This document shows, piece by piece, positions 63,201 to 64,000 of a DNA stretch of 64,000 nt (positions are counted from its first letter, which is position 1; every line of letters starts with the position of its first letter). The stretch is taken from positions 4,717,967 through 4,781,966 of the forward strand of contig NC_133917.1 of NCBI RefSeq assembly GCF_964199755.1, written 5' to 3'. Source of the stretch: Larus michahellis (Eukaryota; Chordata; Aves; Charadriiformes; Laridae). The notes beneath the pieces were generated by a model that saw only the letters and a program-made list of their open reading frames with translations, searched no databases and was not told where the DNA came from. Both the position numbers and the translations under genes were made by a program.

Positions 63201-64000
63201 ATACCTTCCTCGTTTTGGGTTTCCCGAACATGCCACTAATGCTTCCAAATGCACTTGAAAGACCTTATCTGGAAGTGGCACGCAACAAAAGAACAGTTTG
63301 GACTTTCAGCTACACTTACGGGTTTCGGTATCTCCAGTTTTGTGTCTACTTCTGGTCAAGGACAGGAAATCCAAAATCAAGCTCTGCAAAATCAGGCTTT
63401 ACGCTGTATTCTGTCAGAGTGAGTTCCAGGTGATGAAGCTACCGGGAGGCATTGTCTGTCATATGTGCCTGGAGATGAAGCAGGGGAGTAGGCAAGAAAG
63501 GCAAAGTCATCAAGGTAATTAATAGGGGTGAGACCTGAAAAGCAAAAGCAATGGTGATAATAGAATTTATTTCCTTATTTTTGTTATAATCTTGTTAGAG
63601 TATTTGCTGTTAAATAAAGACAATAGCTATCTGTGTTTTGAGGCTAGTTTCCATGATTCTATGTTTGCATAAACTGCTAGAAACATTGACATATTTCCTT
63701 CTAAAAGCATACAGTCATTTTTTAAAAATGCATATGAACTGCTTTCAAATTTGAACCTTTTGCTGGATACAGTCAAGTGTTTGGAGGCTTTGTTGGGGAG
63801 ATGCTGTGCACTACGTGATCATTTTCCTTAATTTCTCCACTGTAGTAATTATGGTTTTGTTAGACAGTAAATGATTCAGTGTTCTCATTCCATGGGGGGA
63901 AGGGGAGCAAGGATGTTGAAAGAGGAGTATTGTCTGAGCGTAGCAGGATTAGCTGGTGTTACCACCTTGCACTGATTGAGCACCACTGTTTAGAATAGAT

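Larger units (their letters stand above)
38534..64000 (+). other. DIP2B: DIP2B intron 1 (at least 25.5 kb, open to the right)
   Basis: Intron 1 of human DIP2B is also very long. The sequence expected for exon 2 (DITQKGYEKK...) was not found in any frame. The intron contains G-rich minisatellite-like sequence at its start, two CR1 copies, several old SINE-like relics, homopolymer T/A tracts and two CpG-enriched pockets. Many open frames of 60-160 codons occur on both strands; apart from the CR1 frame I recognise none. Stretches not listed separately hold nothing I can name. Confidence 0.85.

Noticed and set aside
63648-63663. CCATGATTCTATG near 63650 as a CR1 3' end
   Set aside because: Only the tail-like word is present, with none of the upstream CR1 3' UTR.
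1-64000. CRISPR array, prokaryotic defence operon, integrated virus or LTR retroelement
   Set aside because: No regularly spaced repeats, no operon-like gene runs, and no paired LTRs or retroviral reading frames were seen; all features fit an avian nuclear locus.

Overview
This is vertebrate nuclear DNA, almost certainly from a bird. Coding sequence is split into short exons with GT-AG introns, promoters are CpG islands, and the interspersed repeats are mostly CR1 LINE fragments ending in the short tandem ATTCTATG-type tail typical of avian CR1. A few older tRNA-derived SINE/MIR-like relics are also present. There is no bacterial, viral or CRISPR-like system in the window.

Two genes are identified, both on the plus strand and in the order known from human chromosome 12q13: LARP4 followed by DIP2B. 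LARP4 is complete. I can trace 16 coding exons (12961..32924) with phase-compatible splice sites, giving 2187 nt and a 728-residue protein, close to the human protein length of about 724. It carries the PABP-binding PAM2w motif (W22), a La motif, an RRM and the conserved C-terminal block. Its last exon has a long 3' UTR (32925 to about 37595) with an AU-rich nonamer and a Pumilio-type site, ending at an AATAAA. DIP2B starts only about 0.6 kb further on, with a second CpG island, a CACGTG-containing promoter, an upstream ORF and coding exon 1 (38446..38533). Everything from 38534 to the window end is DIP2B intron 1; exon 2 was not found.

Layout: 1-400 flank with minus-strand poly(A) signals; 400-1150 a CpG island of an unidentified gene, possibly LIMA1 by synteny; 1150-2010 a short duplicated segment flanking a CR1; 2010-12250 intergenic DNA with CR1 and MIR-like relics; 12250-13660 the LARP4 CpG island with CTCF-like motifs; 12961-37595 LARP4; 37960-39170 the DIP2B CpG island; 38534-64000 DIP2B intron 1 with CR1 and SINE relics.

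The observations most worth checking are: three successive LARP4 exons that begin with 5'-splice-site-like GTRA sequence, one of them behind a tandem CAGCAG acceptor; a near-copy of the DIP2B start-codon region that forms an upstream ORF; a frame-preserving 30-nt microexon candidate in DIP2B intron 1; and the very tight LARP4-DIP2B spacing. I found no convincing new multi-gene system. Motif calls are by eye and unsupported by expression or conservation data.
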